Notes: a model not told the origin generated them from the letters alone. 50,870 bases of DNA from Candidatus Melainabacteria bacterium (GCA_003258725.1 QHMG01000011.1:1-50870), one strand, 5' to 3'; counted from the first letter of the stretch, positions 6,790 to 15,678 are shown. Program-made: numbers and translations.

Positions 6790-8235
6790 CTATTTTAACA
6801 ATTCATGGTATAAATCCATATATTTTTCTGCGCTTACTTTCCAACTAAAGTCAGTTGTCATTGCATTTTTTTGCATGTGTTCAAAACCTTTAGCATCATT
6901 TTTGTAAACGCCTATAGCATAGTATAAGGCTTCTTTCATGTCCCAACCGTTGTAGCGCCAGAATTTGAAACCATTTGCATGTTCTTTTGGTGTACCTGTA
7001 ACTGTATCGTCAAGACCGCCTGTTGCTCTAACCACAGGTAATGAGCCGTAACGCATTGCAATTAATTGACTTAGACCACAAGGTTCAAATCTTGAAGGCA
7101 TCAAGAACATATCAGAACCTGCGTACATTAAGTTTGCAAGATTTGCGTTATAGCCAATTTCAGCTCTAATGTTTGGCGTACTATTTGACAACCAAATAAA
7201 TAGATCTTCATAAGCCTTTGCACCTGAACCCAAGAATACAAAATCAGCTGGCATATTCATTAATTCGTATTGTTCAGCTCTGATTAAATCAATACCTTTT
7301 TGGTCTACTAAACGTGAAATTAAAGCGATTAAAGGTCTTTCGGGATTATATTCTAAGCCAAAGTGTTCGCAAACAGCCTTTTTGTTTTCTTGTTTTCTCT
7401 TAATAGAACGTGCATCGTAGTTTTTAACTAATGCTTTATCTTTTTTAGGGTCAAATACTGAGTAATCAATACCATTTAGGATACCATGAATTTTGTGTTG
7501 ATTCATTCTTAGTGTGTAATCCATGCCTTCACCAAATTCAGGAGTTAGAATTTCCTGTGCGTATTTCGGTGATACAACTAGAATAGCATCTGAGTAGTTA
7601 ATAGCACCTTTTACCCAATTAACCATGCCATAATGTTCAAGTCCCCATTCATTGAATACGATATCTTTTCGCATGTTTGCAAAATCTAAAATATCTTCGT
7701 GCCAAATACCTTGGTAAGCTAAATTGTGAATTTGGAATACTGTTTTAGCGTGATTCCAAAATTCATCGTATTTGTAGTTAGCCTCAATAAACATAGGAAT
7801 CATTGCAGTATGCCAATCGTTAACATGAACGATATCAGCCTTAAAGTTTAGAGCTTTTGCATATTCTAAAACTGCTAATGAGAACGCAACATATCTTTCG
7901 TGTTCATATCTTGTGTCTAAATATTTTGGGTAAACTTCTTTAAAGCAACCAAAATACCAATCATTTTCAATAAAGAACACATTTATCTTTGTATCAGGTA
8001 ATTTACAGTAGTGAAGTTTAAATTTGTGTCCTTGATTACCAAAGGTAATCCACATTTCAGAATCAGGATATTCTTTAATATCAAATTTTTCTTTATTAAT
8101 GCTGCCGTGTAATGGCGTAAAAATAGCAATTTCAGCTTTCTTTTCAATATATTTTGGCAAACTCCCCATAACATCGGCTAGACCACCAACTTTTGAAAAT
8201 GGCGCAACTTCTGCTGCTGCAAATAATACTTTCAT
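6790..8235 (-). CDS. glgA: glycogen synthase (ADP-glucose type, GT5)
   Basis: 481 residues, normal length. Transfers glucose from ADP-glucose to a growing alpha-1,4-glucan. The N-terminal ADP-binding motif is KVGGLADV (K15-V22); the C-terminal GT-B half has the conserved PSRFEPCGLSQLIAMRYG segment and TGGLDDTV. Its start is 10 bases past the upstream gene's stop, with AAGGGGG between, so it is the second gene of an operon with the large zinc-ribbon protein. No other glycogen gene is in the window. The terminator lies at 6703-6729. Confidence 0.95.
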   Translation of the reverse strand: MKVLFAAAEVAPFSKVGGLADVMGSLPKYIEKKAEIAIFTPLHGSINKEKFDIKEYPDSEMWITFGNQGHKFKLHYCKLPDTKINVFFIENDWYFGCFKEVYPKYLDTRYEHERYVAFSLAVLEYAKALNFKADIVHVNDWHTAMIPMFIEANYKYDEFWNHAKTVFQIHNLAYQGIWHEDILDFANMRKDIVFNEWGLEHYGMVNWVKGAINYSDAILVVSPKYAQEILTPEFGEGMDYTLRMNQHKIHGILNGIDYSVFDPKKDKALVKNYDARSIKRKQENKKAVCEHFGLEYNPERPLIALISRLVDQKGIDLIRAEQYELMNMPADFVFLGSGAKAYEDLFIWLSNSTPNIRAEIGYNANLANLMYAGSDMFLMPSRFEPCGLSQLIAMRYGSLPVVRATGGLDDTVTGTPKEHANGFKFWRYNGWDMKEALYYAIGVYKNDAKGFEHMQKNAMTTDFSWKVSAEKYMDLYHELLK

Positions 8236-8245
8236 TTAAACCCCC

Positions 8246-11200
8246 TTATTTAAAATTTAGTTTATATTTTTCTGCAATTTGTTTAGCTTGATTATAACAG
8301 AAACTTGCTTGAGTGTCTTCTTTTTTTATTTTTAAAACTTTTGCATGTAGTAATTTGAATAACATTAATATAAACATGTTTGTATTAGATTGTTTTTCTA
8401 ATTCAACGATAGCATTAGTAATAAGTCCGAATGCTGTATTGATGTCATTATTTACAACTGCCATTTCAGCAATTGAATACCAAGCCAAGTAAGTAATATT
8501 TTTTAAACCGTTGTTTTGTGATGTCTCTAAAACGCTGTTATAAATTGAAGATGCTTTCTTATAATTTTCTAACTTGAAGTAAGAGCGACCAATCATTAAG
8601 TCGCAGAACAATTCTAATTGATTTAAGTTATTAGCTTTTGCACCCAATTTAGCGTGATAAATCTTTATTGCAAAAGCATTAGAATCTGTTGATTTCTTAG
8701 AAAATGCATCAATTACGTTATATAAGAATTTTGCAAATTTTTCTTCTTCGTTTGGTTGTTGATTTACATTAAAGTTTACTGGTTTTCCGTGTAATAGTTT
8801 GTCTATTTCAACAAAGTATTTGTAAGATTCAGGCATATTACCTAGAACTCGTTCTGCAACTTCACAGAATTGGAAGGTATTTGTCTTAAATTGTAAGATT
8901 TTAGCAAAAATAACATATCCTGCAGCGTCTACAAGTAAGTCTCTAAACTGTTTGTCAGAAATTGTTTTTGGCTTAACTGCTTCGATTGGATTTGTTGCTA
9001 AAATTTCAAATAGCTCGTCACCAAGAGTGATACAGTCTTCTAAATCTCCAACGTTAAATAATATTTCGATTTTGATTAGTGAAATTAAAAATGCAGTTAT
9101 GCTAAAATCTGAATTTTTTGGATTTATTCCAGAGTTTTCAAGTCTTGATAAAATTTTGTGTGACATTAGTAAAGCATGCGTATAATTTCCTGAAATCAAG
9201 CAACCTTGCATAATTTTGTTGCATAAGTTTATAATTTTTTTATCTTGTAAATCTTTTTCAAGATTATCTAATATTACTTGAGTAATGTTTTCAATTTTTT
9301 CTGGAGTATATTTATATAATAAATTTGCAATATTTTCGTATACTTCCATTTTGTATTCTTCAATGGATTTTACTGAGGTGTCATTAATATTGTTATCTAG
9401 AAGTTTTAAGAAACGTAAGCTGCAATTTAGGTAGGCGCTAAAATCACCCAATGAGCGGTTAATATTTGATAAATTTTCCCATTGAACAAATTCATTTTTG
9501 CTACTTTCAACAAGTGAATATAATTTTGCAAGAACAGGGTGTGCCGCATTTTCTTTAAAGCAATACATGACAAGGTAGTTTGCAATTGAACGTTTTTCTT
9601 CAAAAGTCATTAACTTAACCGCATTTTCATAGTACAAGTTATAATTTTGTACCTGAATTACGCCGTTATTATTATAAATAAAGCCTTTGTTGTCTAAATA
9701 TTTTAAATAATCATCAGTTTGAGGGTGGTTAAATAACTTAATTGATTTTAAATCTAATTGAGGACCTATTAATAGTAAGCTAGTAAACAGTTTGAATAAA
9801 TTCTCATCTTGAGATTTAACAAATAATAGGCGCTTTTGGATTAGTTCATCAAGTGTAGTTGGAAATACAACAGTTGTGGTATCTTTAATTTCAAAAGAAC
9901 CTTTTTTAACTTCAAATACTCCTAAATCCAACAAGTGCAACAATGCCTGCATAAAATACATTTGCGAACCGTGTGTATTTTTAGAAATTTTTTGCATGTA
10001 AAATGAATCTAAAATATTTTTGCAAAGTGTTGCGTTACCTTCAATTAAGGTTTTTATTGGTGTTGGTTTTAGTGTGATTTCACAATATTCTTGTTTTCTT
10101 AATAAGAAGTGTGCGGGTTTATGTAGGCTGAAATCTTTTGAGCCAAACATTAAGTAGCTAACGTCGTATTTGTCAAATTTTTTCAATAAGTTTTGGAATA
10201 ACTCAAAAGAAGTATCGTCCATCTTTTCAATGTCTTCAATGAAAATAAGGGTATTTTTCATTTTTGCAATTACAGTTTCAAAGATTTCAAATAAACCATA
10301 TCTCACATCTTCTGGGTGTGGAAATTCTCTTGCATTAAGGTTTATCATGTCCTTAATAAATCCAGAATCATCAATGCCTATAAATGGTGCAAAATTGTTT
10401 TGCTCTTTAATTTTTCCGGTAATGCTATAACCATAAATGCCTGCAATCAAATCATAGAAGAATCCATAGGGTTTATACTTCATGTCATTATAACAAGTTA
10501 CTTTTAAAACTTGCGTAAATATGTTGTTTGATTTAATTTTTTCAATAACTTCTAATGTACGTGGATAATATTCTTTTTTGCCCTTTACGACTAAAATATT
10601 TTTCTTTTTAGCCATCAAGCGCTGTGCGATTTCACTGCTTAGACCTTGAGTGATAGATTTTGCAAAACTGCAATGAATTTCATCAAAGTCTATACCGTTT
10701 ATGTCATAAATTGAGTCTTCTTCATCTAAAATTTCTTGTTGAGCTTCAAGAATGTTTGGTATTTTTAATTCTGTATTATCATCTTCTATTTTTTCTTCTT
10801 TTGTAATAAGGTCAGATAAATCCATTTCATACAAGAAAATCGCTTGATTTTTAATTCTTGTCATTCCAATTGAAGCCATTGGATAATCATTACCAACAAT
10901 TTCATATATACTACTATCTGTAATTAATTGAAGACTATTAAGTAATTTTTCAGATTGAATGTTCTGATATAGAAGTTGAATGTTTACACCAGATTTGTAA
11001 TCATCATTTGATGCATAAGCATTACGTTTTAATATTGCAATGTTACATTTTAACTGTGCATCTTTAACTTTTGTTAACTTAAAGTTAAGTTGTGTAATCA
11101 AATTTAATAACTCAATAGAGGATTTTACGGCATTAATTGCAGATGTTGCATAAGTATAATCCTTGTTAAAGCGGATAATATGTGTGTTACCAATAATTTG

Positions 11201-11593
11201 GCGTTTTAAACCGATAGATTTTACATAATTATAAATAAGAGCATTTAATTTATCTTTAAACTTTTTAAATAGCTGATTTGAGCCTAGAATTCTAGGCATG
11301 TCATCAAGGTTTGGAAAATCAATTGAAACGCAGGCAAATTCTTCTATGTTAGAACCTTGCAAAATTGCACTAACATTCGTGTCAAATCCACACTTTGAAC
11401 ATTTACCAGCAATTGTCGGGTTGATTTTTCCGCAATTGTGGCATTTGTTAACAATGATATATCCACACTTGTTGCAGGTATTAGTTTTGTTTACCGTATT
11501 ACAAATCGGGCAAACCAACTTTAATACCTTCTTGCAGTTTGGACAAACCAAAGTGTTTTCATCAATTTTATAACCGCATTTTGGACATTCCAT
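8246..11593 (-). CDS. three zinc ribbons, cyclase-like region, degenerate STAND-type ATPase, TPR-like C-terminus
   Basis: 1115 residues from ATG 11593; an upstream in-frame TTG at 11608 lies next to a -10 box and is unlikely. Six CxxC pairs make three zinc ribbons (C3/6/17/20, C28/31/40/43, C51/54/65/68). Residues ~85-265 resemble a degenerate nucleotide cyclase domain. Residues ~295-520 look like a STAND/AAA module: a Walker B-like TLIFIEDIEKMDD is present, but the expected P-loop position reads VVKGKKEYYPRT and lacks GxxxxGK[ST]. The remaining ~550 residues are helical and TPR-like. Proteins with cyclase-ATPase-TPR order are usually signalling regulators. Missing catalytic residues suggest a scaffold or sensor. 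It is followed within 10 bases by glgA, so a link to carbon storage is possible but unproven. The predicted mRNA is leaderless. Confidence 0.7.
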   Translation of the reverse strand: MECPKCGYKIDENTLVCPNCKKVLKLVCPICNTVNKTNTCNKCGYIIVNKCHNCGKINPTIAGKCSKCGFDTNVSAILQGSNIEEFACVSIDFPNLDDMPRILGSNQLFKKFKDKLNALIYNYVKSIGLKRQIIGNTHIIRFNKDYTYATSAINAVKSSIELLNLITQLNFKLTKVKDAQLKCNIAILKRNAYASNDDYKSGVNIQLLYQNIQSEKLLNSLQLITDSSIYEIVGNDYPMASIGMTRIKNQAIFLYEMDLSDLITKEEKIEDDNTELKIPNILEAQQEILDEEDSIYDINGIDFDEIHCSFAKSITQGLSSEIAQRLMAKKKNILVVKGKKEYYPRTLEVIEKIKSNNIFTQVLKVTCYNDMKYKPYGFFYDLIAGIYGYSITGKIKEQNNFAPFIGIDDSGFIKDMINLNAREFPHPEDVRYGLFEIFETVIAKMKNTLIFIEDIEKMDDTSFELFQNLLKKFDKYDVSYLMFGSKDFSLHKPAHFLLRKQEYCEITLKPTPIKTLIEGNATLCKNILDSFYMQKISKNTHGSQMYFMQALLHLLDLGVFEVKKGSFEIKDTTTVVFPTTLDELIQKRLLFVKSQDENLFKLFTSLLLIGPQLDLKSIKLFNHPQTDDYLKYLDNKGFIYNNNGVIQVQNYNLYYENAVKLMTFEEKRSIANYLVMYCFKENAAHPVLAKLYSLVESSKNEFVQWENLSNINRSLGDFSAYLNCSLRFLKLLDNNINDTSVKSIEEYKMEVYENIANLLYKYTPEKIENITQVILDNLEKDLQDKKIINLCNKIMQGCLISGNYTHALLMSHKILSRLENSGINPKNSDFSITAFLISLIKIEILFNVGDLEDCITLGDELFEILATNPIEAVKPKTISDKQFRDLLVDAAGYVIFAKILQFKTNTFQFCEVAERVLGNMPESYKYFVEIDKLLHGKPVNFNVNQQPNEEEKFAKFLYNVIDAFSKKSTDSNAFAIKIYHAKLGAKANNLNQLELFCDLMIGRSYFKLENYKKASSIYNSVLETSQNNGLKNITYLAWYSIAEMAVVNNDINTAFGLITNAIVELEKQSNTNMFILMLFKLLHAKVLKIKKEDTQASFCYNQAKQIAEKYKLNFK

Positions 11594-11599
11594 TCTTAA

Positions 11600-11627
11600 A
11601 TTATACAATTAATTTGTTAAAAATCAA
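11600..11627 (-). promoter_or_regulatory. leaderless promoter of the zinc-ribbon gene
   Basis: TTGATT (11627-11622), a 16-base spacer and TATAAT (11605-11600) lie on the minus strand. Exactly six bases (TTAAGA) separate TATAAT from the ATG at 11593. Transcription should start at or next to the A of the start codon. There is no Shine-Dalgarno. The first zinc-ribbon Cys is residue 3, so a much later start is unlikely. Confidence 0.7.
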
Positions 11628-11647
11628 TTTATTTAGTATAATCATGA

Positions 11648-11653
11648 TATAAT
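11648..11653 (+). promoter_or_regulatory. -10 box TATAAT for the ZorA-like gene
   Basis: TATAAT 17 bases before ATG 11671. AGAGG (11661-11665) fits between the expected transcript start and the ATG, so this is a conventional short-leader promoter, unlike its divergent neighbour. The -35 region is not recognisable. Confidence 0.5.
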
Positions 11654-11670
11654 TTTTTCAAGAGGTGAAT

Positions 11671-12582
11671 ATGAATATTGTAAAATTTATTTTTGATCCG
11701 GCGGTGTTAATTATTCTTGCGACATTTGTGTCAATTATCGTTTTTTGTGTTCAAAAGTTTTCTTATGTAAATACAAATTTGTTATGGTTATTAAATTTCT
11801 TAAAGAAATTTAAAAAGACTGATTTAACATATAGATTTGGTGAATTTGATAAAGTAATTTCTCAAAATCCTTATGTGTCAAGCGCATGGCAAGAATTTAG
11901 AAATACATTAGTGTTTTCAGAAAGTGTTGCGTTAAAAAAGCAAGACAATTCTGTGGCTTATCAAAATGTTTCTCAAGCTGTTAATAGTATTCAAACCACT
12001 GTTGATCCGATGTATTTCTTTAATGAGGATTCTTTAGTTTTATCAAAGTACAACAGCAAGTTTGTTCAAATTGCACCAACTCTTTTAACTGGTATGGGAC
12101 CTTTATTTACCTTCTTGAATATTGCAGTTGCATTTACTAGAGTAGATTTTTCATCTCAAGAGTCAACAATTTCATCTGTATCAGGCTTGATGGGAAGCAT
12201 GCAAATAGCAGCATTGTGTTCCGTTCTTGCCGTAGGTGCTTCATTAATCTTTATGTTCTTTGAAAAATTGTACTATAACAGAATGTGTAAAAAACCGCTA
12301 CAAGAAGTTCAAGAAGCGATGTATTCTTTATTTGATAATATTTCTTCTGAAAAGTTCTTAATTGAATTATTGAAGGAGACTAAAATTCAAAATAGTAATT
12401 TAACTGGTCTTTTAACTTCTTTACCTAACCAATTTAAAGAAGCTCTAGATCAAAGTATGGCTAAAGCAATTGTTCCATACATGGAAAATTTATTGTTTGG
12501 GGTAAATAATTTAAAAGAAACTTTGAAAGACATACGACCTATACAAAAAAATGGTGGCGATGTCGTAGATGATTTATTTTAG
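11671..12582 (+). CDS. MotA/TolQ/ExbB-superfamily channel protein, ZorA-like
   Basis: 304 codons (303 residues) from ATG 11671, chosen because AGAGG lies 5 bases upstream; an in-frame GTG at 11665 overlaps that site. Three membrane segments are visible, at about 9-30, 133-157 and 170-198. The core LLTGMGPLFTFLNIA followed by SVSGLMGSMQIAALCSVLAVG matches the pore-forming helices of ExbB/TolQ/ZorA. The segment before it (PMYFFNEDSLV) is also ZorA-like. The family forms pentameric proton or sodium channels around two copies of a MotB-like partner, encoded next. The cytoplasmic tail after the last helix is only ~100 residues, much shorter than in Zorya ZorA. Zorya helicase genes are absent, so a defence role is not supported. 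Confidence 0.75.
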   Translation: MNIVKFIFDPAVLIILATFVSIIVFCVQKFSYVNTNLLWLLNFLKKFKKTDLTYRFGEFDKVISQNPYVSSAWQEFRNTLVFSESVALKKQDNSVAYQNVSQAVNSIQTTVDPMYFFNEDSLVLSKYNSKFVQIAPTLLTGMGPLFTFLNIAVAFTRVDFSSQESTISSVSGLMGSMQIAALCSVLAVGASLIFMFFEKLYYNRMCKKPLQEVQEAMYSLFDNISSEKFLIELLKETKIQNSNLTGLLTSLPNQFKEALDQSMAKAIVPYMENLLFGVNNLKETLKDIRPIQKNGGDVVDDLF

Positions 12583-12590
12583 GAAATTAA

Positions 12591-13280
12591 ATGATTAGAG
12601 GACGATTAACAAATTCGAATAATGATGTTCAAGAAAATGTTTTTTGGATTACAATGACAGACTTACTTTTAGGGTTGGCGGTTATTTTTATTGTGTTGTT
12701 CGTTCTTGCGATGACAGGTTTTACACAAGCTAAACTACAAGAGCAACAATTAAAATCAGAAGTTGCAAAAGATTTAGCTCAAGAATTAAATGCTAAAAAT
12801 ATTAACGCTCAAATTGATTTATCTACAGGGGCGGTAAAGTTGTCGGATTTGCAATTGTTTGAATTAGGCAGTTATCAATTATCGGAAGATGGAAAAGCCT
12901 TTTTAAACAAGTTTATTCCAATTTATTTGAATGCCGTGTATTCAAATCCAAAAATTGCAGATAAAGTTGTTAATATTGTAATTCAAGGACATACAGACTC
13001 TCAATCTTTTGCGGGTGTTTCATCTAAAGATTTGCAATTTGTTAAAAATATGGAATTATCAACTCAACGTGCAAACGAAGTTGCAAAATATATATTTTAT
13101 ACTCCTTATAACAAGGCATATAGTTCTAAGTTGCACAAAATGTTAATTGTTGAGGGTAAAAGTTTTTCTCAACCGGTTATTGTAAACGGCAAGGAAGATT
13201 ACAATAAAAGTAGACGTGTAGAATTGCAATTAGTTGTTAAAAATTCAAACTTACAAGATTTCATGGGGATAGTTAAATAA
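12591..13280 (+). CDS. MotB/OmpA-like stator partner, ZorB-like
   Basis: 229 residues. A short N-terminus leads to one membrane helix (residues 19-42, FWITMTDLLLGLAVIF) with D24 at the place of the ion-translocating Asp of MotB/ZorB. The periplasmic part ends in an OmpA/MotB peptidoglycan-binding domain with GHTD (133-136), STQRANEVAKYI and NKSRRVELQL. With the preceding gene it should form an ion-driven motor or energy-transducing complex anchored to the cell wall. The gap between the two genes is 8 bases, with AGGAAA as ribosome site. Its TAA overlaps the next gene's ATG (TAATG). What the motor drives is unknown. Confidence 0.8.
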   Translation: MIRGRLTNSNNDVQENVFWITMTDLLLGLAVIFIVLFVLAMTGFTQAKLQEQQLKSEVAKDLAQELNAKNINAQIDLSTGAVKLSDLQLFELGSYQLSEDGKAFLNKFIPIYLNAVYSNPKIADKVVNIVIQGHTDSQSFAGVSSKDLQFVKNMELSTQRANEVAKYIFYTPYNKAYSSKLHKMLIVEGKSFSQPVIVNGKEDYNKSRRVELQLVVKNSNLQDFMGIVK

Positions 13281-14647
13281 TGAATTTAAATAATGAGCAA
13301 AAAATTATTGAAACAATCAATATGATTAAACTTCATCACTTGGATATTCGTACAGTTACTATGTCTTTAAGTTTGAGAGATTGCATATCTGATTGTGCAG
13401 ATAGAGTTTATGAAAATGTTTATAATAAAATTTTGAAATACGCAAAGAACCTATACAAATATGCAAGTGATTTAGAGGATGAGTATTCAATACCAATTAT
13501 CAATAAAAGAATTGCTATAACTCCAGCTTCAATATTAGGTGAATCCTGTAAAAACTTTGATTATGTGAAGTTAGCGCAAGTCTTAAATGATGCAGCAAAA
13601 GCTGTAAATGTAAACTTTATCGGCGGTTTTTCAGCACTCGTAGAAAAAGGTTGTACTAAAGGTGATATTGCCTTGATTGAAAGCATTCCTGAAGCTCTTG
13701 CAACAACTGATTTTGTTTGTTCCTCAGTAAATGTCGCAAGTTCTAAAGCCGGTATTAACATGGACGCAGTTTTAAAAATGTCTGATATTGTCAAAAGGGC
13801 AGCCGAATTAACAGCAGATAAAGACGGATTAGGGGCAGCTAAATTAGTTTGTTTCTGTAATGCACCAGGAGATAATCCATTTATGGCAGGAGCCTTTTCT
13901 GGTTATGGTGAACCTGAATGTGCACTAAATGTTGGTGTTTCCGGACCTGGTGTAGTAATGGCTGCAGTTGAGGATTTACCTAAAGATGCGGATTTAAGTG
14001 AAGTTGCAAACACAATTAAACGAGTAGCATTTAAAATTACAACTACAGGTGAATTAATTGGACGAAAACTTGCTGACAGATTGAATATTCCATTTGGGGT
14101 AATTGATTTATCACTTGCACCAACTCCAGCTGAAGGAGATAGTGTAGCTGGAATTTTTAAAGCAATGGGACTTGAACATGCTGGCGCTCATGGTACAACC
14201 GCAGCTCTAGCAATGCTTAATGATGCTGTTAAAAAGGGCGGGATTATGGCAAGTTCTCATGTTGGAGGTTTGAGCGGTGCATTTATTCCCGTTTCTGAAG
14301 ATGCAGGAATGATTGAAGCTACATCATTAGGACACTTAACTTTTGATAAACTCGAAGCAATGACTTCTGTATGCTCAGTGGGTCTAGATATGATTGCTAT
14401 TCCAGGAGATACTCCAAATTCAACAATTGCAGGTATAATCGCTGATGAAATGGCAATCGGTATGATTAACAAAAAAACAACAGCAGTTCGTGTAATACCA
14501 GTTCCAAACAAAAATGTTGGTGATAGCGCAGTATATGGAGGGTTGTTAGGGGAAGCTCCAATTATTTCGGTAGGTGAAGTTTCGTCTAAAACTTTTGTAA
14601 GTAGAGGTGGACGAATTCCAGCTCCAATTCATTCGTTAAATAATTAG
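13280..14647 (+). CDS. UPF0210/DUF711 family protein
   Basis: 455 residues, full length, strongly conserved (FIGGFSALVEKG, CFCNAPGDNPFMAGAFSGYGE, NVGVSGPGVV, VIDLSLAPTPAEGDSVAGI). The fold is related to glycyl-radical enzymes, but no activity is established. In many genomes the gene sits beside a small ACT-domain gene; here it is instead coupled by a TAATG overlap to the ZorB-like gene. I see no ACT protein nearby. An RGGRIPAPIHSLNN C-terminus is typical of the family. Coupling suggests co-translation with the motor pair, but the functional link is unexplained. Confidence 0.88.
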   Translation: MNLNNEQKIIETINMIKLHHLDIRTVTMSLSLRDCISDCADRVYENVYNKILKYAKNLYKYASDLEDEYSIPIINKRIAITPASILGESCKNFDYVKLAQVLNDAAKAVNVNFIGGFSALVEKGCTKGDIALIESIPEALATTDFVCSSVNVASSKAGINMDAVLKMSDIVKRAAELTADKDGLGAAKLVCFCNAPGDNPFMAGAFSGYGEPECALNVGVSGPGVVMAAVEDLPKDADLSEVANTIKRVAFKITTTGELIGRKLADRLNIPFGVIDLSLAPTPAEGDSVAGIFKAMGLEHAGAHGTTAALAMLNDAVKKGGIMASSHVGGLSGAFIPVSEDAGMIEATSLGHLTFDKLEAMTSVCSVGLDMIAIPGDTPNSTIAGIIADEMAIGMINKKTTAVRVIPVPNKNVGDSAVYGGLLGEAPIISVGEVSSKTFVSRGGRIPAPIHSLNN

Positions 14648-14667
14648 TAAAAAGGGAGAAAGATTTA

Positions 14668-15009
14668 ATGTCATACACAGCTAATAGATATGAAAATATG
14701 ATTCGAGAGTATATTTTAGATCAGCAATCGGACTCTTATAACTCAAGAAACGTAAACTTTCAAAGATATAACAATTTGAAAGTTTATATGGAACCAAGCA
14801 AAATTAAAGAACCGCATTTTTGGGTAAGAATTGGTATCTCTGAAGCGTGTTTTTTAATTTTAGATGGCACACTTTTAAGCGGAAGTATCGGGATGGATAC
14901 AAAATTTATACCTAAGTGGCTTAATAAGACTGGTGTTAGAGATGAGCTTATGCAAACTTGGGAAGATGCTCAAAAAGTAAATTATGATGAAGTTTCAAAA
15001 CCAGAATAG
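14668..15009 (+). CDS. small conserved-looking protein, unknown function
   Basis: 113 residues behind a good ribosome site (GGGAG), 20 bases after the UPF0210 gene, so it is probably the last gene of that operon. It is hydrophilic, with a central strand-rich part (FWVRIGISEACFLILDGTLL) and an acidic C-terminus. There is no signal peptide, membrane helix or metal motif. I do not recognise a family. Confidence 0.6.
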   Translation: MSYTANRYENMIREYILDQQSDSYNSRNVNFQRYNNLKVYMEPSKIKEPHFWVRIGISEACFLILDGTLLSGSIGMDTKFIPKWLNKTGVRDELMQTWEDAQKVNYDEVSKPE

Positions 15010-15081
15010 TAAATATGATAAAATGTAACATTATATTTGCAATTTATTTTGTTTGATTTATTATAATTATATAGTACAAGG

Positions 15082-15112
15082 ATAGAATGTGATTTCGAAA
15101 AACACATTCTAT
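15082..15112 (+). promoter_or_regulatory. leader hairpin upstream of rpmG
   Basis: A perfect 10-base-pair stem (ATAGAATGTG, 15082-15091, with 15103-15112) around an 11-base loop that contains TTCGAA. It lies 36 bases before the rpmG ATG, downstream of a TATAAT at about 15061-15066. Only four U residues directly follow, so it is more likely a regulatory leader element or a weak attenuator than a full terminator. Confidence 0.5.
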
Positions 15113-15148
15113 TTTAATAGGTAACATTTTTAGAAAAGGAAATAAAAA

Positions 15149-15316
15149 ATGGGCATCAAAGGTAGAGTAGACAAAATGGTAGTTTTAGCTTGTGAAGACT
15201 GCAAAGAAAGAAACTACACAACAGTTAAAAACAAAAAAACAAGTAAAGAAAGAATGGAATTGAGCAAATATTGCCCAAGATGTAAAAAACACACAACTCA
15301 TAAGGAAACAAAATAG
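15149..15316 (+). CDS. rpmG: 50S ribosomal protein L33
   Basis: 55 residues, with ATG at 15149 behind AAAGGA. Zinc-binding type, with the Cys pairs CEDC and CPRC, and the family pattern RNYTTVKNKK and MELSKYCPRCKKHT. It is the first gene of the rpmG-trnW-secE-nusG-rplK-rplA cluster found in many bacteria. Confidence 0.93.
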   Translation: MGIKGRVDKMVVLACEDCKERNYTTVKNKKTSKERMELSKYCPRCKKHTTHKETK

Positions 15317-15361
15317 TAATATAGCTATTTTTAATTTGTAGTAATAGTTTATATATGACAA

Positions 15362-15434
15362 GCGTCCTTAGTTCAGTTGGTAGAACGTCGGTCTCCAAAA
15401 CCGGATGTCGAGGGTTCGAGTCCTTCAGGGCGCG
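15362..15434 (+). tRNA. tRNA-Trp (anticodon CCA)
   Basis: A complete cloverleaf of 73 bases. The acceptor GCGTCCT pairs with AGGGCGC, the D arm contains AGTTCAGTTGGTAGAAC, the anticodon loop is CTCCAAA with CCA at 34-36, and the T loop is TTCGAGT. The discriminator base is G. The 3' CCA is not encoded. The position between rpmG and secE is the usual one for tRNA-Trp in bacteria. Confidence 0.96.
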
Positions 15435-15457
15435 AGTTATATCAAGGAATTAATTTT

Positions 15458-15664
15458 ATGAATACTAATAATGAAACAGTACAAGCTATCGTTACATATT
15501 TTAAAGGTGTAAGAGCTGAATGTGGCAAAATTAATTGGCCAGAAAAACAACAAGTTATTGCAGAAACTATTTTTGTTGTAGCTATCGTTGCATCTTGTAC
15601 TATTGCTGTTTATTTAATGGATATTATTTTTAAAGCAATCTTAGGTTTAATCCCTAACAGTTAA
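15458..15664 (+). CDS. secE: preprotein translocase subunit SecE
   Basis: 68 residues from ATG 15458 (AAGGAA 8 bases upstream). A longer in-frame reading would run back into the tRNA and is rejected. The conserved cytoplasmic helix VRAECGKINWPEKQQV is followed by one membrane segment (about 37-60). SecE clamps the SecY channel. It lies 14 bases before nusG. Confidence 0.93.
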   Translation: MNTNNETVQAIVTYFKGVRAECGKINWPEKQQVIAETIFVVAIVASCTIAVYLMDIIFKAILGLIPNS

Positions 15665-15678
15665 GGAAGATAAATAAA

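Noticed and set aside
11671..13280. Complete Zorya defence system
   Set aside because: No ZorC, ZorD or ZorE gene is next to the pair, the ZorA tail is short and the neighbours are housekeeping genes.
15377..15457. In-frame extension of secE back into the tRNA-Trp gene
   Set aside because: It overlaps a complete tRNA and lacks a ribosome site; ATG 15458 has a good one.
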